Below are positions 46,914-58,119 of a stretch of 64,000 nt of DNA, in pieces. This stretch comes from Nicotiana tabacum (Eukaryota; Streptophyta; Magnoliopsida; Solanales; Solanaceae). The stretch's first letter is position 1; each line of letters begins with the position of its first letter. The stretch covers positions 6,760,501 through 6,824,500 of the forward strand of contig NC_134084.1 of NCBI RefSeq assembly GCF_000715075.1, written 5' to 3'. The position numbers and the translations under genes were made by a program. Under the pieces are notes generated by a model. The model was not told where the DNA came from and did no database searches. It was given only the letters and a program-made list of their open reading frames with translations.

Positions 46914-47659
46914 GCAATACGAATTTATGATTATATTTACTTTTTTGTGTCTAGTTCATGTTGTTTTGTAGATTTTTTTTGCGGACTCTGATCGGCCTGA
47001 AATTTCATAGGTCCACGTGAAACTGCCAAGTGATCAATACTCTTCGATTCGCCATAACTTCCGGGTTCATGTTTTGATGTTTTGAGGTCATGCAATACAA
47101 ACATAAATTATTTCCTATATTAATTATTTCAATAATTTTTTCCAAAACTGCTTTACAAAAAACAAAGGTAGCTTATGGGGAGATGGACATAAGCCCACAG
47201 GTATTGCAGACATCATAACATGTTCACATGCCAAAAAAGGCCATGAAAGACCAAAATTAGCATATAAACACAGTGGTTAGTGGGTAATATTGTAGACATT
47301 TTCATATCTAGAATATAAACACCGTGCTCCCTTTGACTTGCCAGTAAATTAGTAGTTGTTACTGTAAAGGATTATGATGGGATAGGTAACATGTCTTCGT
47401 CATTAATCAGAAATTTTAAGTTTGAAATTTATATTAGAAAAATTTCTCTTTTTCGGCTCCTATTTCCTATTTCCCATTTCCTTCATATTGTCGTGATTGT
47501 TAGGGAGTCAAAGGAGAAAAAAAAAAGTTTTTCCTCTATTCCAACTTATACGATAGTGTTTAATTGAACGCAAGAATAAAAAGAATAAAAAATTTAAAAT
47601 TCTTGTATTAAGAAAAAAGCGTATCAAATAAATGTGTTAGTCGTAATGATAAGTCACTT
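46914..47659. other. intergenic, 3' side of the AP2-less ERF gene
   Basis: A/T-rich, no gene. GTCATGCAATAC occurs at the truncated pol end (about 46911) and again about 180 bp on (about 47092). Should include the 3' UTR of the 47660-48931 gene; no clear polyadenylation signal identified. Confidence 0.4.
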
Positions 47660-48931
47660 TTAGACGACCATGAGCTGCGGACAGAACGACGGATGAGGAG
47701 ATAACGGTGACAATAGCGGAACGTTAAACATTCCGTTCGAATTCTGATCCCAAAATGAGTTCCACCTTGACGGCGTTAACGGCCACTCCATTTTCACCAC
47801 TGAGTCATCTTCCTCCACACACTTCTCTATTTTCTTAACTGCCACCTCTTCTCCTCCTTCCTCCGCCTCTCTCCGCCGCTTCACGCCACCGTCCACGGTG
47901 GAACCCTCATCACTCGCGTTCTGCTGAGTGGACAACACCGATTCCGACTCTGTTTCCGACGAATTACCAAAATCAATCCAATCTAATTTCTTCACTGGAG
48001 GTAAATCAATCTTCAATGACGGCTTCCGCTCTTTTAAATTTCTCGATTTATAGCTTGCGACTTGAGATTTTTGAGGTGACGTAATGTCTACAATTGCTTG
48101 AAGTTTCGATTGAAATTCGAAGCATTGCTCCAAATCTATAGAGTCGAAACTTGAAATCGACGATTGCGATTCAAGTCCAAAAAAATGATCATCCTTCAAT
48201 GAAGACTTGGGCTCACTAAATTTACTCGATTTAGGAGATGTGAGATCGATAATTATTTTAGGTTTCGATTCAAATTCAAAGCATTTACTCTCCTTTTTCA
48301 CAAAATCTATAGATTCAGAGCCTGAAATCGACGGTTCCGATTCAAAGTCGAAGCATTTGCGCTTCTTTTGCTCGAAATTCATAGGTTCATAACTTGAAAT
48401 CGACGGTTGGGATTCAATTCTAAACAAATCACTCTTCAATGAAGACTTGCGTTTACTCGATTTAGGCGATGTAAGGTCGATGATTATTTTAGGTTTATAT
48501 TCAAATTCAAAGCAGTTACTCACCTCTCCAACAAAATCAATAGATTCAGAGCTTGAAATCGACGGTTGCGATTCAAGCCTGAAGAAATCGCTTTGGTTAT
48601 TCTTCAAATCTGCTGATTCCGAGCTGTCTATGATTAGTTGAGTTTCCGATTCAAATTCGAAGCATTTGATCTCCTTTTGCTCGAAATTCATAGATTCGAA
48701 GCTTGAAATCGACGGCCCCGATTCAAGCTTGAAGAAATTGCTTTGGTTTTGCACTAAATTTGCTGATTCAGAACTCGAATTTGATGAATTATATCCAAAT
48801 TGAAGGAAATCGAATGAATTAGAAGGAAAATCAAAAGGAAAATAGTCGCAACAAGAAGAATTTGTGTAAAAAGAGTACTCAGATTGAGAAGTGGAATTCT
48901 CCGGGGCGAAGTATTCGTCTAGATTCTCCAT
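47660..48931 (-). CDS. ERF5-like (group IXb) protein lacking the AP2/ERF domain
   Basis: Intact 423-residue intron-less frame from an ATG at 48931; a minus-strand TATA box lies about 120 bp upstream. The C-terminus (PLTPSRWNSFWD, then VPLLSPLSPHPSF and PQLMVV) and KPSLKIDLPPVKKLDWIDF (303-321) match motifs flanking the AP2 domain in ERF5/ERF6-type factors, and KPKIIIDLTSPK matches their N-terminal acidic motif. The ~60-residue AP2 domain expected between residues 321 and 350 is absent: no YRGVR, WLG or RAYD element exists in any frame. Residues 60-290 are five or so repeats (FFRLESQPSISSSESIDF, CFEFESKPKIIIDLTSPK), where relatives have one. It cannot bind a GCC box itself; an activation-competent decoy, a partner of other ERFs or a still-open pseudogene are options. 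Confidence 0.8.
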   Translation of the reverse strand: MENLDEYFAPENSTSQSEYSFYTNSSCCDYFPFDFPSNSFDFLQFGYNSSNSSSESANLVQNQSNFFKLESGPSISSFESMNFEQKEIKCFEFESETQLIIDSSESADLKNNQSDFFRLESQPSISSSESIDFVGEVSNCFEFEYKPKIIIDLTSPKSSKRKSSLKSDLFRIESQPSISSYEPMNFEQKKRKCFDFESEPSISGSESIDFVKKESKCFEFESKPKIIIDLTSPKSSKFSEPKSSLKDDHFFGLESQSSISSFDSIDLEQCFEFQSKLQAIVDITSPQKSQVASYKSRNLKERKPSLKIDLPPVKKLDWIDFGNSSETESESVLSTQQNASDEGSTVDGGVKRRREAEEGGEEVAVKKIEKCVEEDDSVVKMEWPLTPSRWNSFWDQNSNGMFNVPLLSPLSPHPSFCPQLMVV

Positions 48932-49048
48932 TGAAATGCTGAAATTGAGTCAAGTGTTTGAGATTTTTTGGAAATGGAGAAGAAGCAGAGGAATTTGGAT
49001 GAAGATTTGATGAGTTAATTGAGTGTGGAAAGTCGAGTAGAAAATTAT

Positions 49049-49060
49049 TTTATATATAGA
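49049..49060 (-). promoter_or_regulatory. TATA box of the AP2-less ERF gene
   Basis: Minus strand CTATATATAAAA about 120 bp upstream of the ATG, giving a ~90-nt 5' UTR if transcription starts ~30 bp downstream. A TGACG-containing GAACGTCATG lies further upstream (about 49167-49176). Confidence 0.6.
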
Positions 49061-49214
49061 AGGAGGGAAGGAATTCGTCTAAGGGAAATTAAAAAATGGT
49101 CAAGAGTTTAGTGATAAGGTGAAGTCATCAAGTTGTGATAGGGAAGTGGAGTTTGTACTATTGTTTCATGACGTTCCTCGATGTTTCGCACAACTAGAAT
49201 TAGGCCGCACTTTT

Positions 49215-50130
49215 CACTTAACGGAGGTCAGAATCTTAATTATTCAAATTTCAGATATTAAGTACGTTTATTTTTAAAGTCTGAATATTAATTATTCAAA
49301 TTTTAATTATTAAGTGTGTTTGGTTTTTTACTTCACAAACACTTAATGGGTCTAAATAGGTATGTATGATTAAGATCCATAACAAAAACTTAATTTCATT
49401 AAGATGCTATTATCCATATCCATTATTAATTATCACCATCGGCTGCCATTATCAACTACCGCTATGCCACTACCACCATATTTAACCACCACCACCATCA
49501 TCTTCAATCATACCCGCTGTCATAATCGACTACCACCACCTTAGCATCTGCACCACTCCCACCACCATCATTCTCAAACACAAACAACACTCATCTACTT
49601 CAACTACCACAACTAACCACCACATCACCATCAACAACCATAACCGGCACTGCACATCATTATTAACTACTACCACCCACCTTCCTCAATCACAACTACC
49701 ACCACCCGCCATTATTAACTATCACCACTTACCACCATCATCCTCAATCATAATCACCACCACTACTAATCACTACTAGCTATTACCCTGACCCACAACC
49801 ATCAACCAAACCTACCACCAACCACCGCTTTTAGTCAGCATTTACAAGCACCACCGTTAGCCATCACCACCAGCAACTACCATATTTTAAAAATATTTTT
49901 TTTTATTGATAGAATATTAGATTAGTTAGTATTTCATTTGAATTTTATGTTTATTAATTTTCAAATAAAGATAAATTTTATACATTCAGAAGTTAAAAAT
50001 TAAACAACCATAATTATTTAGTATTCAGGTGTGTATTCAGATTCAGATGTCTTAATCTTAATACACATCTTGATATTCAGATCTGTATTCAGATTCAGAC
50101 GTCTTAATCTTAAATATTAAAAAAAAGAGG
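49215..50130. mobile_element. putative non-autonomous DNA transposon with ACC-rich interior
   Basis: Both ends carry inverted, degenerate repeats of a TTAAGATTCAGA/TCTGAATCTTAA word (49220-49330 and 50025-50120), resembling subterminal repeats of hAT-like elements. The interior (49440-49890) is strongly G-poor on the plus strand, made of ACCACCATC-like words. No open frame. Exact termini and TSD not determined. Confidence 0.35.
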
Positions 50131-52600
50131 CATTAGAGATACTTCCTTGGGACCGTATTAGTTACCGTGATTATAAAATGTATTTGATCCAAAATAATTG
50201 TTATTTTAGAAAATTAAAGGGTATAATTTTTTTCTATTTACCCTTAGTATTGATTGTCTTTGAAATTAAAAGATAGAATTGATTAATAGATAAAATATTT
50301 ATTGAAGAGAAATTAATAAATTGAATGATTAAATATATAAATAAGCGAAAACAAAAAAGTAGTTTTTATTAATTATTTCTTAAAAATGTATAAAAGAAAA
50401 ACATGACAACTAAAATAGACGAAAGGGAATAAAAGAGTAGAAAAGTCATGGATCATGATGAGGTAAACATATAATTGTTTTTATGAGGAGTAATAAAACA
50501 GCTAAGATGCTTTCTTCCTAAACCAAAGTTTTTTAAAAAAAAAATTTAAAAAACTGTTTTTCTTTTTTGCTATTTTTTCATTCCCCCTCCCGTTTGATTT
50601 CCTTTTGACCCCTTTGTTAAAATTATTGTTCCTTTTATACGTGGAGGATGCTGACCATCAGAGCAATCACATCACCCAAAGGTTTTATGTTCAAATTTTA
50701 TGAATAAAAAAATTATCCTTTTGGATCACTTGCACCTTAATTGGCCCAACTGACTTTTTTGGTCTATTGGTCTATGAACTATTCCCTTATTGGCTTTTCT
50801 TTCATTTTTCAATTTCTCAGGTAAGCTTTGTGTTAGAAAATGTATAATTTTATTTACTTATAGGAGTAATTTTTATCCAAAAATAGACTTAACTACTGCT
50901 ACTGCCAAGTTACCATGCTGACTCTATACATTCTTGGTGATCCCTACGTGTCGGCTGGCAGATCCATAGTTTAAATATTATGAGTTAAATATTTAAGATT
51001 TTAGCATAAAATCTATTATTTTTTAAAAGTTATGGGTTCATATTAATTATTTTTATAATTTTAATAAATTTTTATACATAAATTTATGTTTTGCCTCAAA
51101 AGTTACGATTCAATTGAACCCGTAGTTATAATACAACATCCGCCGCTGTCGGGTTTTATCCGTTTGGACAGTCGTTTACAAATGATTTTTTGATATACTT
51201 TTCAAGAAGATCTTGCAAAATTTGTCTAGGAAAAAAATTTCAAAATTTTTAAAATTTCTCTGAGTTCAAATTATTTAATGGGTTTCTTCTAGAAGAATTC
51301 AAGTTATGATGCTCAACTGATCAAAACTTGAAGAGCTAGCGAGAAAAAAAGAAAATGGTTCACAATTAATGCAAGAAATGATAAATGGATAATTGAATGG
51401 ATGGTCTACCCACCATTCTTGAATAAATAATAGAACGAATAAATTTATTAGAAAATATTAGATGGTATTATAATTGTATAGTACGTCCTATAATTTTTTT
51501 TAAAAAAAAAAAAAACAAGAAAAGAATCCAACCCTATTTGATGGGAAGAACCTAGACACTTTGACCGAAAACTTGACTGATTAATCATCTTCTTGTCTTA
51601 GTCCTAGCACATCAAACAAATGAAATTAAATCCTCATTTATTTTTTTCATTTTCGTTGAATATATTAAAATAAAAAGAAGTTCATCCAATTTATCATATT
51701 GTATAATCTGTATTATCCAAGTTTTTATAAAAATAATTATGTATCTGAAAACAAATTAATACAAAATACTTTGCACCAAAAGGAGCAGAAAGGTACAAGA
51801 GAATATATAATGATTCGCACCACGTAAGAATCATTAAAAAGAGAAATAATCCTCTATCATGAGTTTTTCAATCCCCGTACTCGAGTTAGCTAGCTAGCTA
51901 GGTCCATAGTTTCGGAATTTATACGGTAATCAAGATCGATAAAAGAAAGTTTTACAATTACCGAGTCAAACCCATTATCGAATTTTACTCAGCGAAATGT
52001 GGAGGTACTTATGGCAGAACGGGCAATCTAGTCTCATGTTCCTTTCCAGTAGGGAACCCGCTCCTTAATTGGTCGTTGCTTTGCTGCGTCTGGCCCGTCC
52101 TTTAGGCACATTTCGATGTCTCTGGTTAAGAATGAAAATTAAAAGGATATTTCACAATTGAATCACAGCAAAAGCAGGGTTTTTAATATTTTCTTGATTT
52201 AATAATAAAAATGCAACAATTTAATTCAGGGTTTTCTAATTGGTTAATGAAGAACATGCTGCCACATTATTTTGCCTAATATTGACTTGATCTAACATGG
52301 AATATATGAAATAATTTTATGCAGGGTTTTCTAATGATTAATGTACCAGGATTAGCATAAATATTATTGAAACCAGCAAAGAACAAGCTGACAGATTATT
52401 TTATCCAACTTGTTTGACCACTTGCATATATAATTTTCTAAAATGCAAGATTCTAAATAAAAGAATATTATCCACTTGGAATTCAATTCAGCGACAAATT
52501 TACTTTTTCTATTTATTAAAATTTCTTGGATAAACTCTCTCGTACAAAAACAAAACTAAGAAGTTTAGCTGCAGCTTCGTATTGATTATGTTACGGATGG
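50131..52600. other. A/T-rich intergenic region, no gene
   Basis: About 2.5 kb without coding potential, RNA gene or clear terminal repeats. Small (GCTA)n run at about 51885-51900. Confidence 0.45.
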
Positions 52601-52610
52601 AATTAGAGTA

Positions 52611-52786
52611 CAGTCAAACCTCTCTATAACAGCATCGTTTGTTCCGAATATTTTTTAATATTATAGATAAGTGTTGTTATAAAAAATATATATTATAACA
52701 TAACATGAAAATTGGTTCCGAAAAAAACTTGACTATTATAATAAAGTGTTATTATATAGGGATGTTGTTATAGAAAAATCTCACTG
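52611..52786. mobile_element. MITE (CAGTCAAACCTCTCTATAACA type)
   Basis: 176 bp. Left end CAGTCAAACCTCTCTATAAC; right end, reversed, CAGTGAGATTTTTCTATAAC. Flanks AATTAGAGTA and AATTAGATAT share AATTAGA, a likely 7-10-bp target duplication. Non-coding. Confidence 0.65.
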
Positions 52787-53054
52787 AATTAGATATTGAT
52801 TTTGGACGAATCCAATGATTTTCGCTTAAATATCGTATTTGTATTAGAAAACTCATTAATGCAAACCCACTTATTAATAAGACGAGCTATATATATTATC
52901 GATGACATGTTCAAAATTGATAAACTTCAAATACTGATTCCGTCTTTAAATTTGTATAAATGTCATCTTTGATTAATGAAATCTCTTCTTCTTTCTTTTT
53001 TTTTTTGAATTTTGAAAATGAACTACAAATTAGAAAGATTTTATATACATGTAA

Positions 53055-53113
53055 AACCAAAATTTGTTATTGAGAGAGAATTGAAAATGTGGAATTTTGC
53101 CAAGGTGGAGATT
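53055..53113 (+). repeat. copy of copia 3' internal end upstream of the 5' LTR
   Basis: 59 bp matching 57706-57764 (just before the 3' LTR) with two mismatches. It includes the polypurine segment AAGGTGGAGATT. Its presence outside the 5' LTR means the insertion is not a simple one. Confidence 0.8.
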
Positions 53114-53467
53114 TGTTGAAGTTTGGCAAAATGCCAAAGTCCCACATTGGTTGGGAGTTAAGTTTGGGGGGATTTTTCCCCTATAAAAGAAGGCCTAATG
53201 TTTAGGATTGAAACACACCTCTCATTTGCCTTCTCATCTGTTTAAGGCATTTGTATCTTCTCTCTTTAATATTATTTCACTTGTATTTTTGGAGTGGAAT
53301 AAAATATTGGTTATGTCCGAGGAGTAGGCAAAATTAGCTGAACCTCGTAAATTCTGGTATTCCCTTTATTGTTGCTTTACTGTCTTATTTATTATTTGGT
53401 GGCTGTCATAATTTTTGGTATAGTAGTTGTGACTTATTCACACTATATACATTTGGTTTCCGCAACA
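53114..53467 (+). mobile_element. 5' LTR of the copia element
   Basis: 354 bp; terminal TGTTG/CAACA; TATA box CTATAAAAG at 53181. About 97% identical to the 3' LTR. Confidence 0.9.
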
Positions 53468-53469
53468 AT

Positions 53470-53482
53470 TGGTATCAGAGCC
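53470..53482 (+). promoter_or_regulatory. primer binding site (initiator tRNA-Met)
   Basis: TGGTATCAGAGCC, 2 nt after the LTR end. Confidence 0.9.
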
Positions 53483-53675
53483 AAGGTACTGTCTAAGTAT
53501 GCTCTGTGGTTGCAGCATAGTCTGATCTTCCACATCAGAAAAGACTTATCTTGGTAATTGTGTCAAGATTCTGTCTTAGTATGCTCTGTGGTTGCAGCTT
53601 AGTCTGATCTTCCACACCAGAAAGGAAATAATCTTGATTTGTGTCGTCAGCTATTAAATAATATTTGTGTCAAAG

Positions 53676-56600
53676 ATGGGAGACAATAAACAAGAAGAAT
53701 CTACATCAAGTGTCAACAATACGTCATCATTGACATCTTCGCTTATGACAAGAATTGTGTCAAATGCGAAATTTGCGGTAGAAATATTTGACGGGTCCGG
53801 ACATTTTGGGATGTGGCAAGGCGAGGTTCTAGATGTCCTTTTTCAACAAGGGCTAGATCTGGCCATTGAAGAAAAGAAACCAAATGTTATTGGAGAAGAA
53901 GATTGGAGAATTATCAACTGTGTTGCTTGCGGTACCATTCGATCCTACCTTGCTAGAGAGCAGAAATATTCATACACAAAGGAAACTTCTGCAGGTAAAT
54001 TATGGAAAGCACTGGAGGATAAATTTTTGAAGAAAAATAGTCAAAATAAATTGTACATGAAGAAGAGACTGTTTCACTTCACTTATGTTCCTGGTACCAC
54101 GATGAATGAACATATCACCAGTTTCAATAAGTTGGTCACATATTTGCAAAATATGGATACAACTTATGATGATGGTGACTTGGCCTTAATGTTGTTGGCG
54201 TCACTTCCTGATGAGTACGAGCACCTTGAAACTACTCTACTCCATGGAAATGACGAAATTTCTCTCAGAGAAGTTTGTTCGGCTTTGTACAGCTATGAAC
54301 AAAGAAAGCGAGAAAAACAGAAGGGCGGAGAAGGAGAAGCGCTATTTGTGAGGGGTCGTCCTCAAAGTCAAATGAGGACAAAGAAGGGAAGATCCAAGTC
54401 AAGATCCAGACCCAGCAAAGATGAATGTGCCTTTTGTCGAGAAAAGGGGCACTGGAAGAAAGACTGTCCGAAGTTGAAGAATAAGGCCAAACATAACAAT
54501 GGAAAGGCCATTATGGATTCAAATGTAGCCGATTGTGATGATTCAGACTTCTCATTAGTTACAACAGAGTCATTAACATCATCAGACATATGGTTGATGG
54601 ACTCGGATTGTAGCCATCATATGTGTCCCAACAGGGACTGGTTTGTGGAATTTCAAGAAGGAGAATATGGAGTCATCCACACAGCGGATAACAGCCCTCT
54701 TACCTCATATGGCATTGATTCAATACGATTAAGGAACCATGATGGAATGATCAGAACATTAACAGATGTTCGATATGTACCAGACTTGAAGAAGAATCTC
54801 ATCTCTGTGGGAGCCCTAGAATCAAAAAGGTTCAAAATCATTGCAAAAAATGGAGTGATGAGAGTATGCTCCGGTGCACTAGTGGTAATGAAGGCTAATC
54901 GAAAGAATAATAATATGTACCGCTATCGTGGCAGTACAGTTATTGGGACAGCGACAGTGACATCCAGTGATGACAAAGAAGCAGAAGCAACCAAGCTATG
55001 GCACATGCGCTTGGGACATGCTGGAGGAAAATCCTTGAAAACTCTATCAGATCAAGGATTGTTAAAAGGAGTAAAGGCTTGCAACTTGGAGTTTTGTGAG
55101 CATTGTGTTAAAGGGAAACAGACAAGGGTTAAATTTGGTACAATGATCCATAATACTAAAGGCATTTTGGATTATGTACACTCAGATGTTTGGGGTCCTT
55201 CCAAAACACCTTCATTGGGTGGGAAGCACTATTTTGTAACCTTTGTTGATGATTTTTCCCGAAGAGTATGGGTGTATACAATGAAGAGCAAAGATGAAGT
55301 GTTGGGAATTTTTCTCAAATGGAAGACGATGGTGGAGAATCAAACAGGCAAGAGGATCAAGTGTATTCGCACAGACAATGGAGGTGAATACAAAAATGAT
55401 CATTTCAATAAGGTCTGTGAAAATGATGGCATCGTCCGACACTTCACTGTTAGACATACACCACAACAAAATGGAGTGGCAGAACGTATGAACCGGACCT
55501 TGCTGGAGAAGGTACGGTGTATGTTGTCCAATGCTGGCTTGGGCAAAGAATTTTGGGCTGAGGCAATTACATATGCATGTCACCTCATTAATCATCTACC
55601 ATCTGCTGCTATTGATGGCAAGACACCATTTGAAAAATGGTATGGAAAACCTGCTGTAGATTATAACTTTTTGCACGTGTTTGGCTCAACTGCATATTAT
55701 CATGTGACGGAGTCAAAATTGGATCCAAGGGCAAAGAAGGCTATTTTTATGGGAATTACTTCTGGAGTCAAAGGATATCGCTTATGGTGTCCTACGACAA
55801 AGAAAGTAATATTCAGCAGGGATGTTACCTTTGATGAATCTGCTATGGTAAATAAGGTAACAGAAGATACCAAACAAAATAAAGGTACTTCTAAGCAGGT
55901 GGAGTTTGAGGGAAAATTTATTTTTCCTACACAAGAAGCAGAGGAGGAAACAAATGAAGATTACCCTCTGGAAGGAGAGCCAGTAGAGGAGATTCCAACT
56001 CAGGAACCTCAACAACAACTTGAATCAATAGCAACCAGCAGGCCAAAAAGAACAATAACGAAACCTGTTCGTCTCATAGAGACAGTTGCTTGTGCAACCT
56101 CAATTGTAGCTGATGATGTTCCTACCACTTATAAAGATGTTGTCCAAAGTTCAGAAGAAGATAAGTGGAGGATTGCCATGAATGATGAAATACAGTCCCT
56201 TCATCAGAATCATACATGGACATTGACCAATCTCCCGAAGGGAAAGAAAGCAATTGGGTGTAAATGGGTATTTGCAAAGAAGGAAGGATTTCCTAACCAA
56301 GTAGATGTTCGCTACAAAGCAAGATTGGTGGCCAAAGGATATGTTCAAAAGGAGGGAATTGATTACAATGAAGTATTTTCTCCAGTTGTAAAACATTCCT
56401 CCATTAGAATTATGTTGGCTTTGGTAGCACAATTGGATTTGGAACTAGTTTAGATGGATGTAAAAACTGCATTTTTACATGGAAACTTGGAGGAGGAAAT
56501 CTACATGACTCAGCCAGAAGGATTCAAAGTTGCTGGAAAAGAAAATATGGTGTGCAAACTTGAAAAATCGTTGTACGGTTTGAAACAATCTTCTAGACAA

Positions 56601-57686
56601 TGGTACAAACGATTTGACAAGTTTATGTTGCAGCAAGGGTACAAGAGAAGCAAATACGATCATTGTGTGTATTTGCGCAGGCTTAAAGATGGTTCCTTTA
56701 TATATCTTCTCCTATATGTTGATGATATGTTGATAGCTTCCAAGAATTCGGAAGAAATTGATAAGTTGAAGATTCAACTGAAGAAGGAGTTCGAGATGAA
56801 GGATTTGGGTGAGGCAAAGAAAATTCTTGGCATGGAGATAATTAGAGATAGACGTTCAAAGAAACTCTGTTTATCTCAAAAGGAATATTTGAAGAGAGTA
56901 CTTCAACGTTTTGGCATAGATGACAAGACTAAGCCAGTTAGTACTCCACTTGCTTCCCATTTTAAGCTAAGTACTACTATGTCACCAATGGATGAAGCTG
57001 AACGAAAGTATATGTCAAAGGTACCATACGCAAATGCTGTTGGTAGCTTGATGTATGCAATGGTTTGCACAAGGCCTGACATTTCACAAGCTGTTGGAGT
57101 TATTAGCATATATATGCACAATCCAGGGAAGGAGCATTGGCAAGTTGTGAAGTGGATTCTACGGTATATTCATAATACTGTAGATGTCGAGTTAGTTTTT
57201 GAGCAGGAATACAATCAGTCTGTAGTTGGATATTGTGACTCAGATTTTGCGGGTGATCTGGACAAACGAAGATCAACTACTGGTTATGTGTTTACTTTTG
57301 CAAAAGCACCAGTTAGTTGGAAGTCTACTTTGCAGTCAACAGTTGCTTTGTCTACAACAGAGGCAGAGTACATGGCTATTACAGAGGCTGTGAAGGAGGC
57401 AATTTGGCTTCAAGGATTATTAAAGGAGCTTGGTGTTGAACAAAAAGGTATCACAATTTTTTGTGATAGTCAAAGTGCTATTCAATTAGCGAAGAACCAA
57501 GTTTATCATGCAAGGACGAAGCATATTGATGTTCGGTATCATTTCGTACGAGAAATCATAGAAGAAGAAGGAGTCACAATGAAGAAAATTCATACTACGG
57601 AGAATCCTGCTGATATGCTAACTAAGGTGGTGACTGCGATCAAGTTTCAACATTGTTTGGATTTGATCAACATTGTTGAACACTGA
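53676..57686 (+). pseudogene. copia gag-pol with one in-frame stop
   Basis: Single frame from ATG 53676 (MGDNKQEE) to 57686, broken only by TAG at 56451-56453. In order: gag; zinc knuckle CAFCREKGHWKKDC; protease motif WLMDSDCSHHM, where the residue after DS should be Gly or Ala; integrase HMRLGH...CEHC and DDE residues (HSDVWG, RTDNGGEY, NGVAERMNRT); reverse transcriptase with YVDDMLIAS after the stop; RNase H (CDSDFAGD, STTEAEYMA, FCDSQSAIQLAKN). The stop falls inside reverse transcriptase, just before MDVKTAFLHG. The length (about 1336 codons) is normal for Tnt1-type elements. Otherwise well conserved, so recently active ancestry; now non-functional without readthrough. Confidence 0.9.
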
Positions 57687-57751
57687 AGATTGAAGATGAA
57701 GACACAACCAAAATTTGTTATTGAGAGATAATTGAAATTGTGGAATTTTGC

Positions 57752-57764
57752 CAAGGTGGAGATT
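57752..57764 (+). promoter_or_regulatory. polypurine tract of the copia element
   Basis: CAAGGTGGAGATT directly before the 3' LTR start TGTTGAAG. Confidence 0.75.
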
Positions 57765-58119
57765 TGTTGAAGTTTGGCAAAATGCCAAAGTCCCACATTG
57801 GTTGGGAGTTAAGTTTGGGGGGGATTTTTCCCCTATAAAAGAAGGCCTAATGTTTAGGATTGAAACACACCTCTCATTTGCCTTCTCATCTGTTTAAGGC
57901 ATTTGTATTTTCTCTCTTTAGTATTATTTCACTTGTATTTTTGGAGTGGAATAAAATATTGGTTGTGTCCGAGGAGTAGGCAAAATTAGCCGAACCTCGT
58001 AAATTCTGGTGTTCCCTTTATTGTTGTTTTACTGTCTTATTTATTATTTGGTGGCTGTCATAATTTTTGGTATAGTAGTTGTGATTTATTCGCACTATAT
58101 ACATTTGGCTTCCGCAACA
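57765..58119 (+). mobile_element. 3' LTR of the copia element
   Basis: 355 bp, same termini as the 5' copy; one extra G in the G-run and nine transitions. Confidence 0.9.

Larger units (their letters stand above)
53114..58119 (+). mobile_element. Ty1/copia LTR retrotransposon, Tnt1/Tork type, defective
   Basis: LTRs 53114-53467 and 57765-58119 (TGTTG...CAACA), tRNA-Met primer site, one long gag-pol frame with a stop, and a polypurine tract. The 5' LTR TATA box is CTATAAAAG at 53181-53189. LTRs differ at nine sites, all transitions, plus one G indel. No matching TSD found (AGATT versus GCAAT). Confidence 0.9.
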
